A stretch of DNA of 64,000 nt from Methylobacterium nonmethylotrophicum (GCF_004745635.1 NZ_SRLB01000009.1:211001-275000); one strand, 5' to 3'. Shown: positions 35,917-45,550, counted from the first letter of the stretch. Program-made: numbers and translations. The notes: generated from the sequence alone by a model not told the origin.

Positions 35917-37167
35917 ATGACAGCCGCGCTTGCGCCAGAACGCCTCGTCGTCATCGGCAACGGCATGGCCTCGCTCCGCTTCCTGGAGCGGCTGACCGAG
36001 GCGGCCCCCGGCCGCTTCGACGTCGCTTGCGTCGGCGCCGAGCCGGTGGCGGCCTACAACCGCGTGCTCCTGTCCTCGCTGCTCGGCGGCGAGGTCGACG
36101 AGGCCGCCTGCACCTTCCGGGGCCTCGACTGGTACGCCGAGCACGGGATCACCCTCGTCACCGGCGCCCCCGCCACCGCGATCGACACCGCGGAGCGCAT
36201 CGTGCAGGTCGGCGAGGGGCTGGTCCTGCCGTACGACAAGCTCGTGCTCGCCGTCGGCTCGGTGCCGATCCGGCTGCCGAAGCCCGGGATGGACCTGCCC
36301 GGCGTCATCACCTTCCGGGACCTCGCCGACGTGGCGGCGATCCGCCGGGCGGCGGTGGCGGGCGCGCGGGCGATCGTGATCGGCGGCGGGCTGCTCGGGC
36401 TCGAGGCGGCGGTGGGTCTGGCGCGGCTCGGCGTCGACACCACGCTGCTCCACGTCATGGACCGGCTGATGGAGCGCCAGCTCGACCACGCCGCCGCCAG
36501 CCTGGTGCGCGAGGCGATGGAAGCCCGCGGGGTCCGGGTGATGCTCAAGGCCGACACCGCTGCGGTCGAGGGCGACGGCAAGGTCGAGCGCCTTCGCCTC
36601 GCCGACGGCACGGTGCTGCCGGCCGACCTCGTGGTGATGTCGGTGGGCGTGCGCCCCTCCACGGCGCTCGCGGCGAGCGCCGGGCTCGCTGTCGGCCGCG
36701 GCATCCGGGTCGACGACACGATGGCGACCTCGGTGCCGGGCATCTACGCGCTCGGTGAGTGCGCCGAGCACCGGGGCATGACCTACGGCCTCGTCGAGCC
36801 GGCCTACGAGCAGGCCGAGGTCCTGGCCCGCCACCTCTGCGGCGTGCCCGCGGCTTACGCCGGCACCGCGCTCGCCACGAGCCTGAAGGTCTCGGGCCTG
36901 CCGGTCTTCTCCGCCGGCGTGGTCGACGTGCCGGACGGCGCCGAGTCCGTGACCTGGAGCGATCCGGCCTCGGGCCTCTACCGCAAGCTCGTGATCGACG
37001 ACGACCGCCTGATCGGCGCGGTCTTCGTCGGCGACGTCGCCGAGCAGGGCTGGTGCAAGGCCCTGATCCGCACCGGCGACGCCCTCGGCCCCGATGATCG
37101 GGACGACCTGATGTTCGGGCGGCACGCCGCAACCGGTCGCCCCGCCACCCAACCCCTCGCAGCGTGA
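35917..37167 (+). CDS. NAD(P)/FAD-dependent oxidoreductase of nitrate assimilation
   Basis: A 416-residue flavoprotein of the rubredoxin-reductase/NirB N-terminal type: FAD motif VVIGNGMASLRFLE (residues 11-24), NAD motif AIVIGGGLLGLEAAVGLARLG, and GIYALGECAEHRG. It matches the FAD/NAD module of NADH nitrite reductases but lacks the siroheme part, which is supplied by nirA next door. It probably passes electrons to nitrate or nitrite reductase, perhaps via the BFD domain of NasA. NirA starts 11 bp after the stop. Confidence 0.85.
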   Translation: MTAALAPERLVVIGNGMASLRFLERLTEAAPGRFDVACVGAEPVAAYNRVLLSSLLGGEVDEAACTFRGLDWYAEHGITLVTGAPATAIDTAERIVQVGEGLVLPYDKLVLAVGSVPIRLPKPGMDLPGVITFRDLADVAAIRRAAVAGARAIVIGGGLLGLEAAVGLARLGVDTTLLHVMDRLMERQLDHAAASLVREAMEARGVRVMLKADTAAVEGDGKVERLRLADGTVLPADLVVMSVGVRPSTALAASAGLAVGRGIRVDDTMATSVPGIYALGECAEHRGMTYGLVEPAYEQAEVLARHLCGVPAAYAGTALATSLKVSGLPVFSAGVVDVPDGAESVTWSDPASGLYRKLVIDDDRLIGAVFVGDVAEQGWCKALIRTGDALGPDDRDDLMFGRHAATGRPATQPLAA

Positions 37168-37178
37168 AGGAGCCCGCG

Positions 37179-38966
37179 ATGGCCGACGACTTCAACGCCG
37201 AGCAGAAGCGCTACCTCGAAGGCTTCTCCCACGGCATCGCCGCACTCCGCATGACCGGCGGCCTCGCCGCCGGCGGCACGGCCGCCGCGCCCGCCGCCGA
37301 GCCGACCGGGCCGGACGCGATCCACATCAAGGCGCAGGACCGCACCGTGAAGAACGGCGGCAAGCTCGCCGAGCAGGAGAAGTGGAAGCGGGCCGAGAAC
37401 CCGTTCGACGGCCACAACCGGCTGATCGCCGAGGCCGAGGCCGGCAAGGCCCCGAAGCCGGAGGACAATTTCCGCTGGCGCTATCACGGGCTGTTCTGGG
37501 TGGCGCCGGCCCAGAACTCCTACATGTGCCGCCTGCGGATCCCGAACGGGATCCTTCACCACTGGCAGTTCGCCGGCATCGCCGACCTCGCGGACGCCCA
37601 TGGCGGGGGCTATGCCCACGTCACCACCCGGGCGAACCTCCAGGTGCGGGAGATCGCGCCCGAGCACGGCCAGCCCTTCCTCGACGGCCTCGTCGATCTC
37701 GGGCTCACGGCGCGGGGCACCGGCGCCGACAACATCCGCAACGTCACCGGCTCGCCGACCGCCGGCATCGACGCGCAGGAACTGCTGGACACCCGGCCGC
37801 TCGCCAAGTCCTGGCACAACCACATCCTCAACGACCGCTCGCTCTACGGCCTGCCGCGCAAGTTCAACGTCGCCTTCGACGGCGGCGGCGTGCTGCCGGT
37901 GCTGGAGGAGACCAACGACATCGGCTTCCAGGCGGTCGAGGTGACGGAAGGCGCCGCGGTCGAGCCAGGGATCTGGATGCGCCTGGTGCTCGGCGGCATC
38001 ACCGGCCACCGCGACATCGCCCGCGACACCGGCGTGGTGCTGCGGCCGAAGGAGTGCAACGCCGTCGCCGACGCGATCGTGCGGGTCTTCATCGAGAACG
38101 GCGACCGCACCAACCGCAACAAGGCGCGGATGAAGTACGTCCTCGACGCCTGGGGCTACGACAAGTACCTCGCCGCCGTCGAGGAGAAGCTCGGGCGCAA
38201 GCTCGAGCGGGTCGATCCGGCCCACGTGAAGCCCCGCGGCGGCTTCGACCGCTACGCCCATGTCGGCGTCCACAAGCAGGTTCAGCCCGGCCTCAACTGG
38301 ATCGGCGTGGTTCTGCCTGTCGGCAAGATGACCACCGACCAGATGCGGGCCTTGGCCGAGGTCGCCCACGAATGCGGCGACGGCCAGATCCGCCTCACCG
38401 TGTGGCAGAACTTCCTGTTCTCGGGCGTGCCCGACGATCGCGTGGCGGAGGTCGAGTCCCGCGTCGCGGCCCTCGGGCTCTCCACCAAGGCGTCGAGCAT
38501 CCGCGCCGGCCTCGTCGCCTGCACCGGCAACCGCGGCTGCAAGTTCGCGGCTTCCGACACCAAGGGCCACGCGCTCCTTATCGCCGACCACGTCGAGGCG
38601 GCGGTGCCCGGGCTCGACGTGCCGGTCAACGTCCACCTCACCGGCTGCCACCATTCCTGCGCCCAGCACTACATCGGCGATATCGGGCTCATCGGCGCCA
38701 AGGTGGTGGTGAGCGAGGAGGGCGACACCGTCGAGGGCTACGACATCGTGGTCGGCGGCGGTTTCGGCGAGGCGGCCAAGATCGGCACCGAGATCTGGAA
38801 GGCCGTGAAGGCCGAGGACTGCCCCGGCCGGGTCGAGACCCTGCTCACCGACTACCTCGCCCATCGCACCGGCCCGGAGGAGAGCTTCCAGGCCTACACC
38901 GCCCGCCGCGGCCCCGAGGCGCTGAAGGCCTTGGCCGGCGAGCGGATGCTCGAGGCGGCGGAGTAG
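37179..38966 (+). CDS. nirA: Siroheme nitrite reductase (NirA-like)
   Basis: Six-electron reduction of nitrite to ammonium in the cytoplasm. At 595 residues it fits ferredoxin-dependent nitrite/sulfite reductases. Two half-repeats are visible, with substrate-binding VTTRANLQVRE and QIRLTVWQNFLF. The 4Fe-4S/siroheme cysteines are in CTGNRGC (C-x5-C) and CHHSC (C-x3-C). A sulfite reductase is the main alternative, but the nitrate operon context favours nitrite. The ATG at 37179 follows AAGGAG; a GTG at 37164 overlaps the previous stop region. Confidence 0.93.
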   Translation: MADDFNAEQKRYLEGFSHGIAALRMTGGLAAGGTAAAPAAEPTGPDAIHIKAQDRTVKNGGKLAEQEKWKRAENPFDGHNRLIAEAEAGKAPKPEDNFRWRYHGLFWVAPAQNSYMCRLRIPNGILHHWQFAGIADLADAHGGGYAHVTTRANLQVREIAPEHGQPFLDGLVDLGLTARGTGADNIRNVTGSPTAGIDAQELLDTRPLAKSWHNHILNDRSLYGLPRKFNVAFDGGGVLPVLEETNDIGFQAVEVTEGAAVEPGIWMRLVLGGITGHRDIARDTGVVLRPKECNAVADAIVRVFIENGDRTNRNKARMKYVLDAWGYDKYLAAVEEKLGRKLERVDPAHVKPRGGFDRYAHVGVHKQVQPGLNWIGVVLPVGKMTTDQMRALAEVAHECGDGQIRLTVWQNFLFSGVPDDRVAEVESRVAALGLSTKASSIRAGLVACTGNRGCKFAASDTKGHALLIADHVEAAVPGLDVPVNVHLTGCHHSCAQHYIGDIGLIGAKVVVSEEGDTVEGYDIVVGGGFGEAAKIGTEIWKAVKAEDCPGRVETLLTDYLAHRTGPEESFQAYTARRGPEALKALAGERMLEAAE

Positions 38967-38976
38967 CCGCCGCGTT

Positions 38977-39146
38977 CCCCCCTCTCCCGTGTGAGAGAGA
39001 GGTCAGGGGATCGAAGATCCCGCGTGAGGGTGGCGACGGCTCAGGGTGAGTCATCGGCCGTCCCGCTGCCGGCACCCCGGCCAGTGTCCAACCCGGAAGC
39101 GCCCCACCCTCAACCCCCGTCCCCTCTCCCACACGGGAGAGGGGGG
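38977..39146. repeat. Imperfect long inverted repeat between nirA and flavoprotein gene
   Basis: CCCCCCTCTCCCGTGTGAG is complementary to CACACGGGAGAGGGGGG at the other end. The 130-nt middle includes GGGGATCGAAGATCCC, a small palindrome related to that in family A. It occupies the 205-bp gap inside the operon and could be an mRNA processing or attenuation structure, or simply a mobile repeat. Confidence 0.6.
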
Positions 39147-39171
39147 CCCGCGATTGATCCGGTAACCTCCG

Positions 39172-40782
39172 ATGACCCAGCACGTCGCTCCCCCGCTCGT
39201 CCTGATCCCCGAATCCGCCCCCTTCAACCCCGACCAGCGCGCCTGGCTGTCGGGCTATTTCGCGGCCCTGCTCGGCCCGGCGGTCGAGGGCGCGACCGCC
39301 CTCGGGGCCGGCGAGGCGCCCGGCGGTCCGGCTTTGGCCGACAACGGCGACGCGCCCTGGCACGACCCGTCGATCGGCCTCGACGACCGCATGGCGATGG
39401 CCAAGGAGCGCTCCGAGCCGCAGAAGCTGATGGCCGCCATGGCTCAGCAGGATTGCGGCCAGTGCGGCTACAACTGCGCCGACTATGCCAACGCCATCTT
39501 CCTCAAGAAGGAGGAGCGCCTGAACCTCTGCCAGCCCGGCGGCAAGGAGACGCTCCGGATGCTGAAGAAGCTGGAGGCGGAGTTCGGCACCGCCGCCCCG
39601 GCCGGTGCCGCCCCCGCCTCCGACGACGCCCCGAAGGCGGAAGGACCGGTCGGCCCCTACGGCCTGTGCCGCGAGAACCCGGCCGAGGCGGTCTTCCTCT
39701 CCCGCCGCCGCCTCAACGCGCCGGGCGGCGAGAAGGAGACCTGGCACATCGAGATCGACCTCACCGGCACCGGCATCGACTACGTGGTGGGCGATTCCCT
39801 CGGCCTCTTCCCCGCCAACGCCCCGGCGCTGGCGGATGCGGTCATCGCCGAGCTCGGCGCCCGGCCCGAGCGGGTCATCGCCACCAAGCTCGGCGAGAAG
39901 ACCCTGCGCGATCACCTGCTCACCAACTACTCGCTGGGCGCCGCCCCCGACGGCCTTTTTCAGCTCCTGTCGCTCCTCACCTCCGGCGCGCAGCGCAGGA
40001 AGGCCCAGGCGCTCAGCGCCGGCGAGGATCCGGACGGCGATTCGGCCTATCTCGACGTGCTCGGGGCGCTGCACAAGTTCCCGGGTGCCCGGCCCGATGC
40101 CGAGGTCTTCCTCGAAGCCCTCGACGAGCTGCAACCGCGGCTCTACTCGATCTCGTCCTCGCCCAAGGCCGATCCGGGCCGGGTCTCGCTCACCGTCGAC
40201 GCGGTGCGCTACAGCCACCGCTCGCGCCTGCGCCTCGGCGTCGCCTCGACCCATCTCGGCGAGCGCCTGGCCGAGACCGCCAAGGTGAAGGTCTACCTGC
40301 AGAAGGCCCACGGCTTCGGCCTGCCGGAAAACACCGAGACCCCGGTCATCATGGTCGGCCCCGGCACCGGCATCGCGCCGTTCCGCGCCTTCCTGCGCGA
40401 GCGCGCCGCCATCAAGGCGCCGGGCAAGAACTGGCTCTTCTTCGGCCACCAGCGCCAGGCCTCGGACTTCTTCTACCGCGACGAGCTGAACGCGATGAAG
40501 GATGACGGCGTCCTCACCCGCCTGTCGCTCGCCTGGTCGCGGGACGGCACCGAGAAAACCTACGTCCAGGACCGCATGCGCGAGAACGGCCGCGAGCTGT
40601 GGCGCTGGCTGGAAGAAGGCGCCCACTTCTACGTCTGCGGCGACGCCAAGCGCATGGCCAAGGACGTCGAGCGGGCGATCATCGACGTCGCGGCGACCCA
40701 CGGCGGCAAGAGCCCGGAAGAGGCGGTGGCGTATCTCGCGGCGCTCAAGAAGGCGAACCGGTATCAGGCGGACGTGTACTGA
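39172..40782 (+). CDS. CysJ/FNR-like flavoprotein with N-terminal 4Fe-4S motif
   Basis: A 536-residue NADPH-type reductase subunit. Residues 85-145 carry CGQCGYNC ... LNLCQPGGKE, the four-cysteine Fe-S motif seen in PF04060-like domains. The rest is a CysJ-like FAD/NADPH module: LYSISSSPKADPG (FAD), VGPGTGIAPFRAFLRER (NADPH), and the C-terminal YVCGDAKRMAKDVE. The flavodoxin domain of CysJ is absent and seems to be replaced by the Fe-S unit. It lies between nirA and nasA, so it likely feeds electrons from NADPH to one of them. Partner choice is inferred. Confidence 0.87.
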   Translation: MTQHVAPPLVLIPESAPFNPDQRAWLSGYFAALLGPAVEGATALGAGEAPGGPALADNGDAPWHDPSIGLDDRMAMAKERSEPQKLMAAMAQQDCGQCGYNCADYANAIFLKKEERLNLCQPGGKETLRMLKKLEAEFGTAAPAGAAPASDDAPKAEGPVGPYGLCRENPAEAVFLSRRRLNAPGGEKETWHIEIDLTGTGIDYVVGDSLGLFPANAPALADAVIAELGARPERVIATKLGEKTLRDHLLTNYSLGAAPDGLFQLLSLLTSGAQRRKAQALSAGEDPDGDSAYLDVLGALHKFPGARPDAEVFLEALDELQPRLYSISSSPKADPGRVSLTVDAVRYSHRSRLRLGVASTHLGERLAETAKVKVYLQKAHGFGLPENTETPVIMVGPGTGIAPFRAFLRERAAIKAPGKNWLFFGHQRQASDFFYRDELNAMKDDGVLTRLSLAWSRDGTEKTYVQDRMRENGRELWRWLEEGAHFYVCGDAKRMAKDVERAIIDVAATHGGKSPEEAVAYLAALKKANRYQADVY

Positions 40783-40848
40783 AACTGCCTGAAAGCCTTT
40801 CTGACTGCCGAAAACTGTATCGCATGAGCCTGATCTATCCCATCCGAG

Positions 40849-40969
40849 ACCTCATCCTGAGGTGCGACTGAAAGGAGCCTCGAAGGAGGATTCCAGAAAT
40901 CTCCGAGGCTTCTGGAGGCCTCCTTCGAGGTCAGTCGATCTTCAATCGACTGACATCTCAGGATGAGGT
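40849..40969. repeat. Long palindromic intergenic repeat, family A copy 2
   Basis: ACCTCATCCTGAGGTGCGAC and ATCTCAGGATGAGGTT arms enclose AAAGGAGCCTCGAAGGAGG and GGAGGCCTCCTTCGAGG, with a CAGTCGATCTTCAATCGACTG dyad (core AGTCGATCTTCAATCGACT). It lies between the flavoprotein gene and nasA, within what is probably one transcription unit. Confidence 0.75.
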
Positions 40970-41052
40970 TGTGGGCGGGATAGATGATGTCGATCAGTCA
41001 AACAGGCTCTGAGACCCCGCTCGCTTCTCGCAACGCTGGTGACATCCTCCGC

Positions 41053-41189
41053 GTCATCCCGGGGCCGCGAAAACGGAATCCGGGATCCAGAACCGCAGGT
41101 ATTGCAGTCCGGAGCGGAACGCATCCGCATCGTCCTGATGCTCCTGCGCTTCTGGATTCCGGGCTCCGCTTTCGCAGCCCCGGAATGAC
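41053..41189. repeat. Inverted repeat, family B copy 2
   Basis: GTCATCCCGGGGCCGCGAAA and TTTCGCAGCCCCGGAATGAC form the outer arms, CGGAATCCGGGATCCAGAA and TTCTGGATTCCGGGCTCCG the inner arms. About 60 bp of unpaired sequence lies in the centre. Together with copy A2 it fills the 512-bp gap before nasA. Confidence 0.75.
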
Positions 41190-41294
41190 GCACAGGAAAG
41201 CAGCTCTGTTGAGCAGGCTAATGCCTCTCGGCGGCCCGCCCCTTGCTTGCCCCATATCGGCCCCCACCCGCACGCCCGGCGAAAGGCTCCCGCG

Positions 41295-43991
41295 ATGAAC
41301 CTGCACGTGCCGGCCCTCACCCAGGAGGCCCTCACCCAAGAGGCTGCTCCCGTCCGGACCACCTGCCCGTATTGCGGCGTCGGCTGCGGCGTGCTCGCGC
41401 GCCCGGACGGCCAGGGCGGCGCGAGCGTCGAGGGCGATCCGCAGCACCCGGCGAATTTCGGCCGGCTGTGCTCGAAGGGCTCGGCTTTGGGCGAGACGCT
41501 GTCCCTCGACGACCGGGTGCTGCACCCGGAGATCGCCGGCCGGCGGGCGACCTGGGACGAGGCGCTCGACGCCGTGGCGGAGGGGTTCCGGCGCACCGCC
41601 GAGACCTACGGCCCGGAATCGGTGGCGTTCTACCTCTCGGGCCAGCTCCTCACCGAGGATTACTACGTCGCCAACAAGCTGGCGAAGGGCTTCATCGGCA
41701 CGCCCCACGTCGACACCAATTCGCGCCTGTGCATGTCCTCCTCGGTGGCGGCGCACCGCCGTGCCTTCGGCTCGGACACCGTGCCGGGCTGCTACGAGGA
41801 TCTGGACGAGGCCGACCTGCTGGTGCTGGTCGGCTCCAACACCGCCTGGTGCCACCCGATCCTGTTTCGCCGCATGCTCGACGCGCGGGCGAAACGCGGC
41901 ACCAAGATCGTCACCGTCGATCCCCGCTGCACCCAGACCGGCGAGGAGGCCGACCTCTTCCTGGGCCTGAAACCCGGTACCGACACGGCGCTGTTCTCCG
42001 GCCTCCTCGTCCACCTCGCGGATAACGGCGCCCTCGATTCCCGCTACATCGCCGAGCACACCGCCGGCTTCGACCCGGCCCTGGAGCGCGCCCGCCAGAT
42101 CGCCCCGACGACCGCGGCGACCGCCGCCGCGACCGGCCTGACCGAGGCCGCGGTCGCGACTTTCTTCGACCTCTTCCGCACCACGCCCCGGGTGGTGACG
42201 GCCTTCTCGCAGGGCGTGAACCAGTCGGCGCAGGGGACCGACAAGGCGAACGCCATCATCAACTGCCACCTCGCCACCGGCCGCATCGGCAAGGCCGGCA
42301 TGGGGCCGTTCTCGCTCACCGGCCAGCCCAACGCCATGGGCGGGCGCGAGGTCGGCGGGCTCGCCAACATGCTGGCGGCCCACATGCACTTCACGCCCGA
42401 GGAAGTGGATCTGGTGCGCCGGTTCTGGGGCGCGCCGCGGATCATCACCGGCGAGGGCCTGAAGGCGGTGCCGCTGTTCGAGGCGATCGAGCGCGGGAAG
42501 ATCAAGGCGCTGTGGGTGATGGGCACCAATCCCGCCGTCTCGATGCCGCGGGCCGACCGGGTGCGGGCGGCCTTGGCGAAGCTCGACACCTTCGTGGTCT
42601 CGGAGGTGGTGGCGAACACCGACACGGTGCGAGCCCGCAACGCGATTCTGCTGCCGGCGCTCGCCTGGGGCGAGAAGGACGGCACGGTGACGAATTCCGA
42701 GCGCCGCATCTCGCGCCAGCGCACCTTCCTGAAGGCCCCGGGCGAGGCCCGGGCCGATTGGTGGATCATGGCCCAGGTCGGCAAGCGCCTCGGCCACGCC
42801 AAGGCCTTCGCTTGGGGCAACGTGGCGGCGGTCTTCCGCGAGCACGCCGCCTTGTCGGAGTTCGAGAACCGCGGCAGCCGCGACTTCGACCTTGGTGGGC
42901 TGGCCGACCTCTCGGACGCCGCCTACGAGGCGGCGCCGCCGGTGCAGTGGCCCCTGACCCGCAAGGCCAAGGCGCCGCAGACCCGGTTCTTCGCCAATGG
43001 CGGCTTCTTCACCCGCGACCGCAAGGCCCGCTTCGTCGCGGTGCAGAAGCCGGCGCTCGCGCAAGGAACCAGCGACGCGCTCCCGTTGCGCCTCAATACC
43101 GGCCGGGTGCGCGACCACTGGCACACGCTGACCCGCACCGGAAAGAGCCCGCGACTCTCGGCCCACCGGGCGGTCCCGTTCGTCGAGATCCACCCGGACG
43201 ATGCGGCGGCGGCGGGCCTGACTGACGGCGACCTCGCCCGGGTGCGCACCGCCCACGGCGCGGCGGTGCTGGAGGTCATGGTGACGCCCGGCGCCCAACC
43301 CGGCATGCTGTTCGCCCCCATGCACTGGAGCGAGGCCAACACCTCGGACGGGCGCGTCGGCGCCCTGGCGCAGGGCGCGGTCGACCCGGTCTCGGGCCAG
43401 CCGGAACTGAAGGCGACCCCGGCTTCGGTCGCCCCCGAGCCCTACCGCTCCCGCGGCTACCTCATCACCCGCGAGGCGGTGGCGGCGCCCTTCGGCTGGT
43501 GGTGGGCCCGGGCGACGCTGGAGGGCGCGACGGGCCTGGTCTTCGCCGCGCAGGACGGCGCCCCGGAGGCGGCGGCGCTGATGCGCGACCTCTTCTCCGG
43601 CGCGAGCTTCAGCGAGTACGCCGACCCCGCCCGCGGCCGCTACCGCGCCGCCGCCTTCCGGGACGGGCAGCTCCTCGGCGTGCTGGCGCTCGCGCCCGCC
43701 GCCGAGCGCCCGACCTGGGATGCCGCCAAGGCGTTCTTCCGCACCCAGGAACTGCTGGAGCCCTCCGCCCGCCGGGCCCTGATCTCCGGCCGCGCCGAGA
43801 GCGCCGGCACGGGCCCGCTCGTCTGCGCCTGTCACACGGTCGGGCTCGACACGATCCGGGCGGCGATCCAGGGCGGGGCGCACGGGGTCGAGGCGGTGGG
43901 CGCTGCCTGCAAGGCCGGCACCAATTGCGGCTCGTGCATTCCTGAGATCCGCAAGCTGCTGGCCAGTGAACTTGCGCCGGCTTCCGCATAG
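41295..43991 (+). CDS. nasA: Assimilatory nitrate reductase, molybdenum subunit, with C-terminal BFD-like domain
   Basis: Reduces nitrate to nitrite in the cytoplasm with a Mo-bisMGD centre. The 898-residue protein begins with a 4Fe-4S motif, CPYCGVGCGV, plus a fourth Cys in GRLCSKGS. Mo-domain blocks include NSRLCMSSSVAAHRR, with the likely Mo-ligand Cys in the RLCMSS motif, and LPALAWGEKDGTVTNSERR. After about residue 840, CACHTVGLDTIRAAI ... CKAGTNCGSCIPE forms a BFD-like 2Fe-2S domain, as in Klebsiella-type NasA. The ATG at 41295 is chosen. The stop is 10 bp before cysG. Confidence 0.95.
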   Translation: MNLHVPALTQEALTQEAAPVRTTCPYCGVGCGVLARPDGQGGASVEGDPQHPANFGRLCSKGSALGETLSLDDRVLHPEIAGRRATWDEALDAVAEGFRRTAETYGPESVAFYLSGQLLTEDYYVANKLAKGFIGTPHVDTNSRLCMSSSVAAHRRAFGSDTVPGCYEDLDEADLLVLVGSNTAWCHPILFRRMLDARAKRGTKIVTVDPRCTQTGEEADLFLGLKPGTDTALFSGLLVHLADNGALDSRYIAEHTAGFDPALERARQIAPTTAATAAATGLTEAAVATFFDLFRTTPRVVTAFSQGVNQSAQGTDKANAIINCHLATGRIGKAGMGPFSLTGQPNAMGGREVGGLANMLAAHMHFTPEEVDLVRRFWGAPRIITGEGLKAVPLFEAIERGKIKALWVMGTNPAVSMPRADRVRAALAKLDTFVVSEVVANTDTVRARNAILLPALAWGEKDGTVTNSERRISRQRTFLKAPGEARADWWIMAQVGKRLGHAKAFAWGNVAAVFREHAALSEFENRGSRDFDLGGLADLSDAAYEAAPPVQWPLTRKAKAPQTRFFANGGFFTRDRKARFVAVQKPALAQGTSDALPLRLNTGRVRDHWHTLTRTGKSPRLSAHRAVPFVEIHPDDAAAAGLTDGDLARVRTAHGAAVLEVMVTPGAQPGMLFAPMHWSEANTSDGRVGALAQGAVDPVSGQPELKATPASVAPEPYRSRGYLITREAVAAPFGWWWARATLEGATGLVFAAQDGAPEAAALMRDLFSGASFSEYADPARGRYRAAAFRDGQLLGVLALAPAAERPTWDAAKAFFRTQELLEPSARRALISGRAESAGTGPLVCACHTVGLDTIRAAIQGGAHGVEAVGAACKAGTNCGSCIPEIRKLLASELAPASA

Positions 43992-44000
43992 GCGCATCTG

Positions 44001-45503
44001 ATGGCGCCGGATAGCCTGAGACTCGTGTCAGAAGCCCACATTCCCATGCGTACCCCCCGCGCTCCCCGCGAGACCCGCTCCCCGGGTCTCGAGCCCCTGG
44101 CCGTGCTCCCGGTCTTCGTGACGCTGACGGGCAAGCGCGCGGTCCTGGCCGGGGCCAATGGGGGCGCGGCCTGGAAAATGAAGCTGCTGGCCGCCGCCGG
44201 CGCTCATGTCGACGTCTTCGCGCCCGAGCCGACCGACGAGATGCGCGGCGCCCCGGCCGAGGCGGTCGCCGGCACGGTGGTGCTGCACGAGCGCGACTGG
44301 TCGCCGGCTGACCTCGAGGGCGCGGCCTTCGCCATCGCGGCCTTCGAGGACGAGGGCGAGTGCGAGTGCTTCGTCGGGGCCGCCCGGGCCGCGGGCGCCA
44401 TCGTCAACGCCATCGACCGGCCGCATCTCTGCGACGTCTCGTTCGGCGCCATCGTCAACCGCTCGCCCCTCGTCGTCGGCATCTCGACGGAGGGCGCGGC
44501 CCCGGTCTTCGGCCAGACCGTGCGGGCCCGCATCGAGGCGATGCTGCCCGCCGGCTTCAAGGCCTGGGTGGCGGCGGCCCGCGACTGGCGCGCCGAGGTG
44601 AGCGCCCGCTATCACGCCTTCGGCGAGCGCCGGGCGTTCTGGGAGCGCTTCACCGACAAGGCCTTCGCCGAGCCCGAGCGGGCCCCGGTCCGGGCCGACC
44701 TCGACGCGCTGCTCGCCGAGAACGACGCCGCGCCGTCCGGCGGCAGCGTGGTCCTGGTCGGGGCGGGGCCCGGCGACGCCGAGCTCCTGACCCTCAAGGC
44801 CCTGCGGGCACTGCGCAGCGCCGACGTGATCCTCTACGACGACCTCGTCGCCCCGGAGATCCTCGATTACGCGCGGCGCGAGGCTCGCACGATGCTGGTC
44901 GGCAAGACCGGCCACGGCCCGTCCTGCCGCCAGGACGACATCAACGCCCTGATGGTGTCGTTGGCGAAGAGCGGCAAGCGGGTCGTGCGGCTGAAATCCG
45001 GCGACCCCCTGGTCTTCGGCCGGGCCGGCGAGGAGATCGACGCCTGCCGCGCCGCCGGCCTCCCGGTGTCGGTGGTGCCGGGCGTGACGGCGGCGCAGGG
45101 AGCGGCGGCCTCGCTCGGCGTCTCGCTCACCCACCGCGACGCGGCGCGGCGCCTGCAATACGTCACCGGCCACGACCGCCGCGGCGCCCTGCCGGACGAC
45201 CTGAACTGGGCCGCGCTCGCCGACCCCACCGTGACGACGGTGGTCTACATGCCCAAGCGCACGCTGCGCGCGCTCCTCGCCCGGGCGATCACCGAGGGCC
45301 TGCCGCCCGCGACGCCTGCGCTGGTGGTCTTCAACGCCACCCGTCCCGACCAGGCGGTGGTTCGGGCCGAGGCCCGCGACCTCGCCGACCGGGTCGAGGC
45401 GGCGGGTCTCGACGGGCCGGCGATCGTGATGGTCGGCGACGCCCTCGGGCGGGGCGCGGAGAGTGCCGTCGCGACGGAGATGATGGCCTCGCTCGCGCAG
45501 TGA
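44001..45503 (+). CDS. cysG: Siroheme synthase, trifunctional CysG type
   Basis: Makes siroheme from uroporphyrinogen III for NirA. The N-terminal half (residues 35-235) is the dehydrogenase/ferrochelatase, with a degenerate nucleotide loop AVLAGANGGAAWKMKLL. The C-terminal half is the SAM methyltransferase: VGAGPGDAELLTLKALR, RLKSGDPLVFGRAGEE and VPGVTAAQGAAASLGV. The length of 500 residues is normal for a fusion. Its place last in the nitrate operon fits the cofactor need of nirA. The first 30 residues are poorly conserved; the ATG at 44046 is an alternative start. Confidence 0.94.
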   Translation: MAPDSLRLVSEAHIPMRTPRAPRETRSPGLEPLAVLPVFVTLTGKRAVLAGANGGAAWKMKLLAAAGAHVDVFAPEPTDEMRGAPAEAVAGTVVLHERDWSPADLEGAAFAIAAFEDEGECECFVGAARAAGAIVNAIDRPHLCDVSFGAIVNRSPLVVGISTEGAAPVFGQTVRARIEAMLPAGFKAWVAAARDWRAEVSARYHAFGERRAFWERFTDKAFAEPERAPVRADLDALLAENDAAPSGGSVVLVGAGPGDAELLTLKALRALRSADVILYDDLVAPEILDYARREARTMLVGKTGHGPSCRQDDINALMVSLAKSGKRVVRLKSGDPLVFGRAGEEIDACRAAGLPVSVVPGVTAAQGAAASLGVSLTHRDAARRLQYVTGHDRRGALPDDLNWAALADPTVTTVVYMPKRTLRALLARAITEGLPPATPALVVFNATRPDQAVVRAEARDLADRVEAAGLDGPAIVMVGDALGRGAESAVATEMMASLAQ

Positions 45504-45512
45504 GGATGGCCA

Positions 45513-45529
45513 GGAGGCGGAAAGCCTCC
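45513..45529. terminator. Bidirectional terminator hairpin
   Basis: GGAGGC-GGAAA-GCCTCC stem-loop between the converging cysG and flavin oxidoreductase genes; short, with no T-run. Confidence 0.45.
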
Positions 45530-45550
45530 CGGACTATCGCCGCGTCGCGG

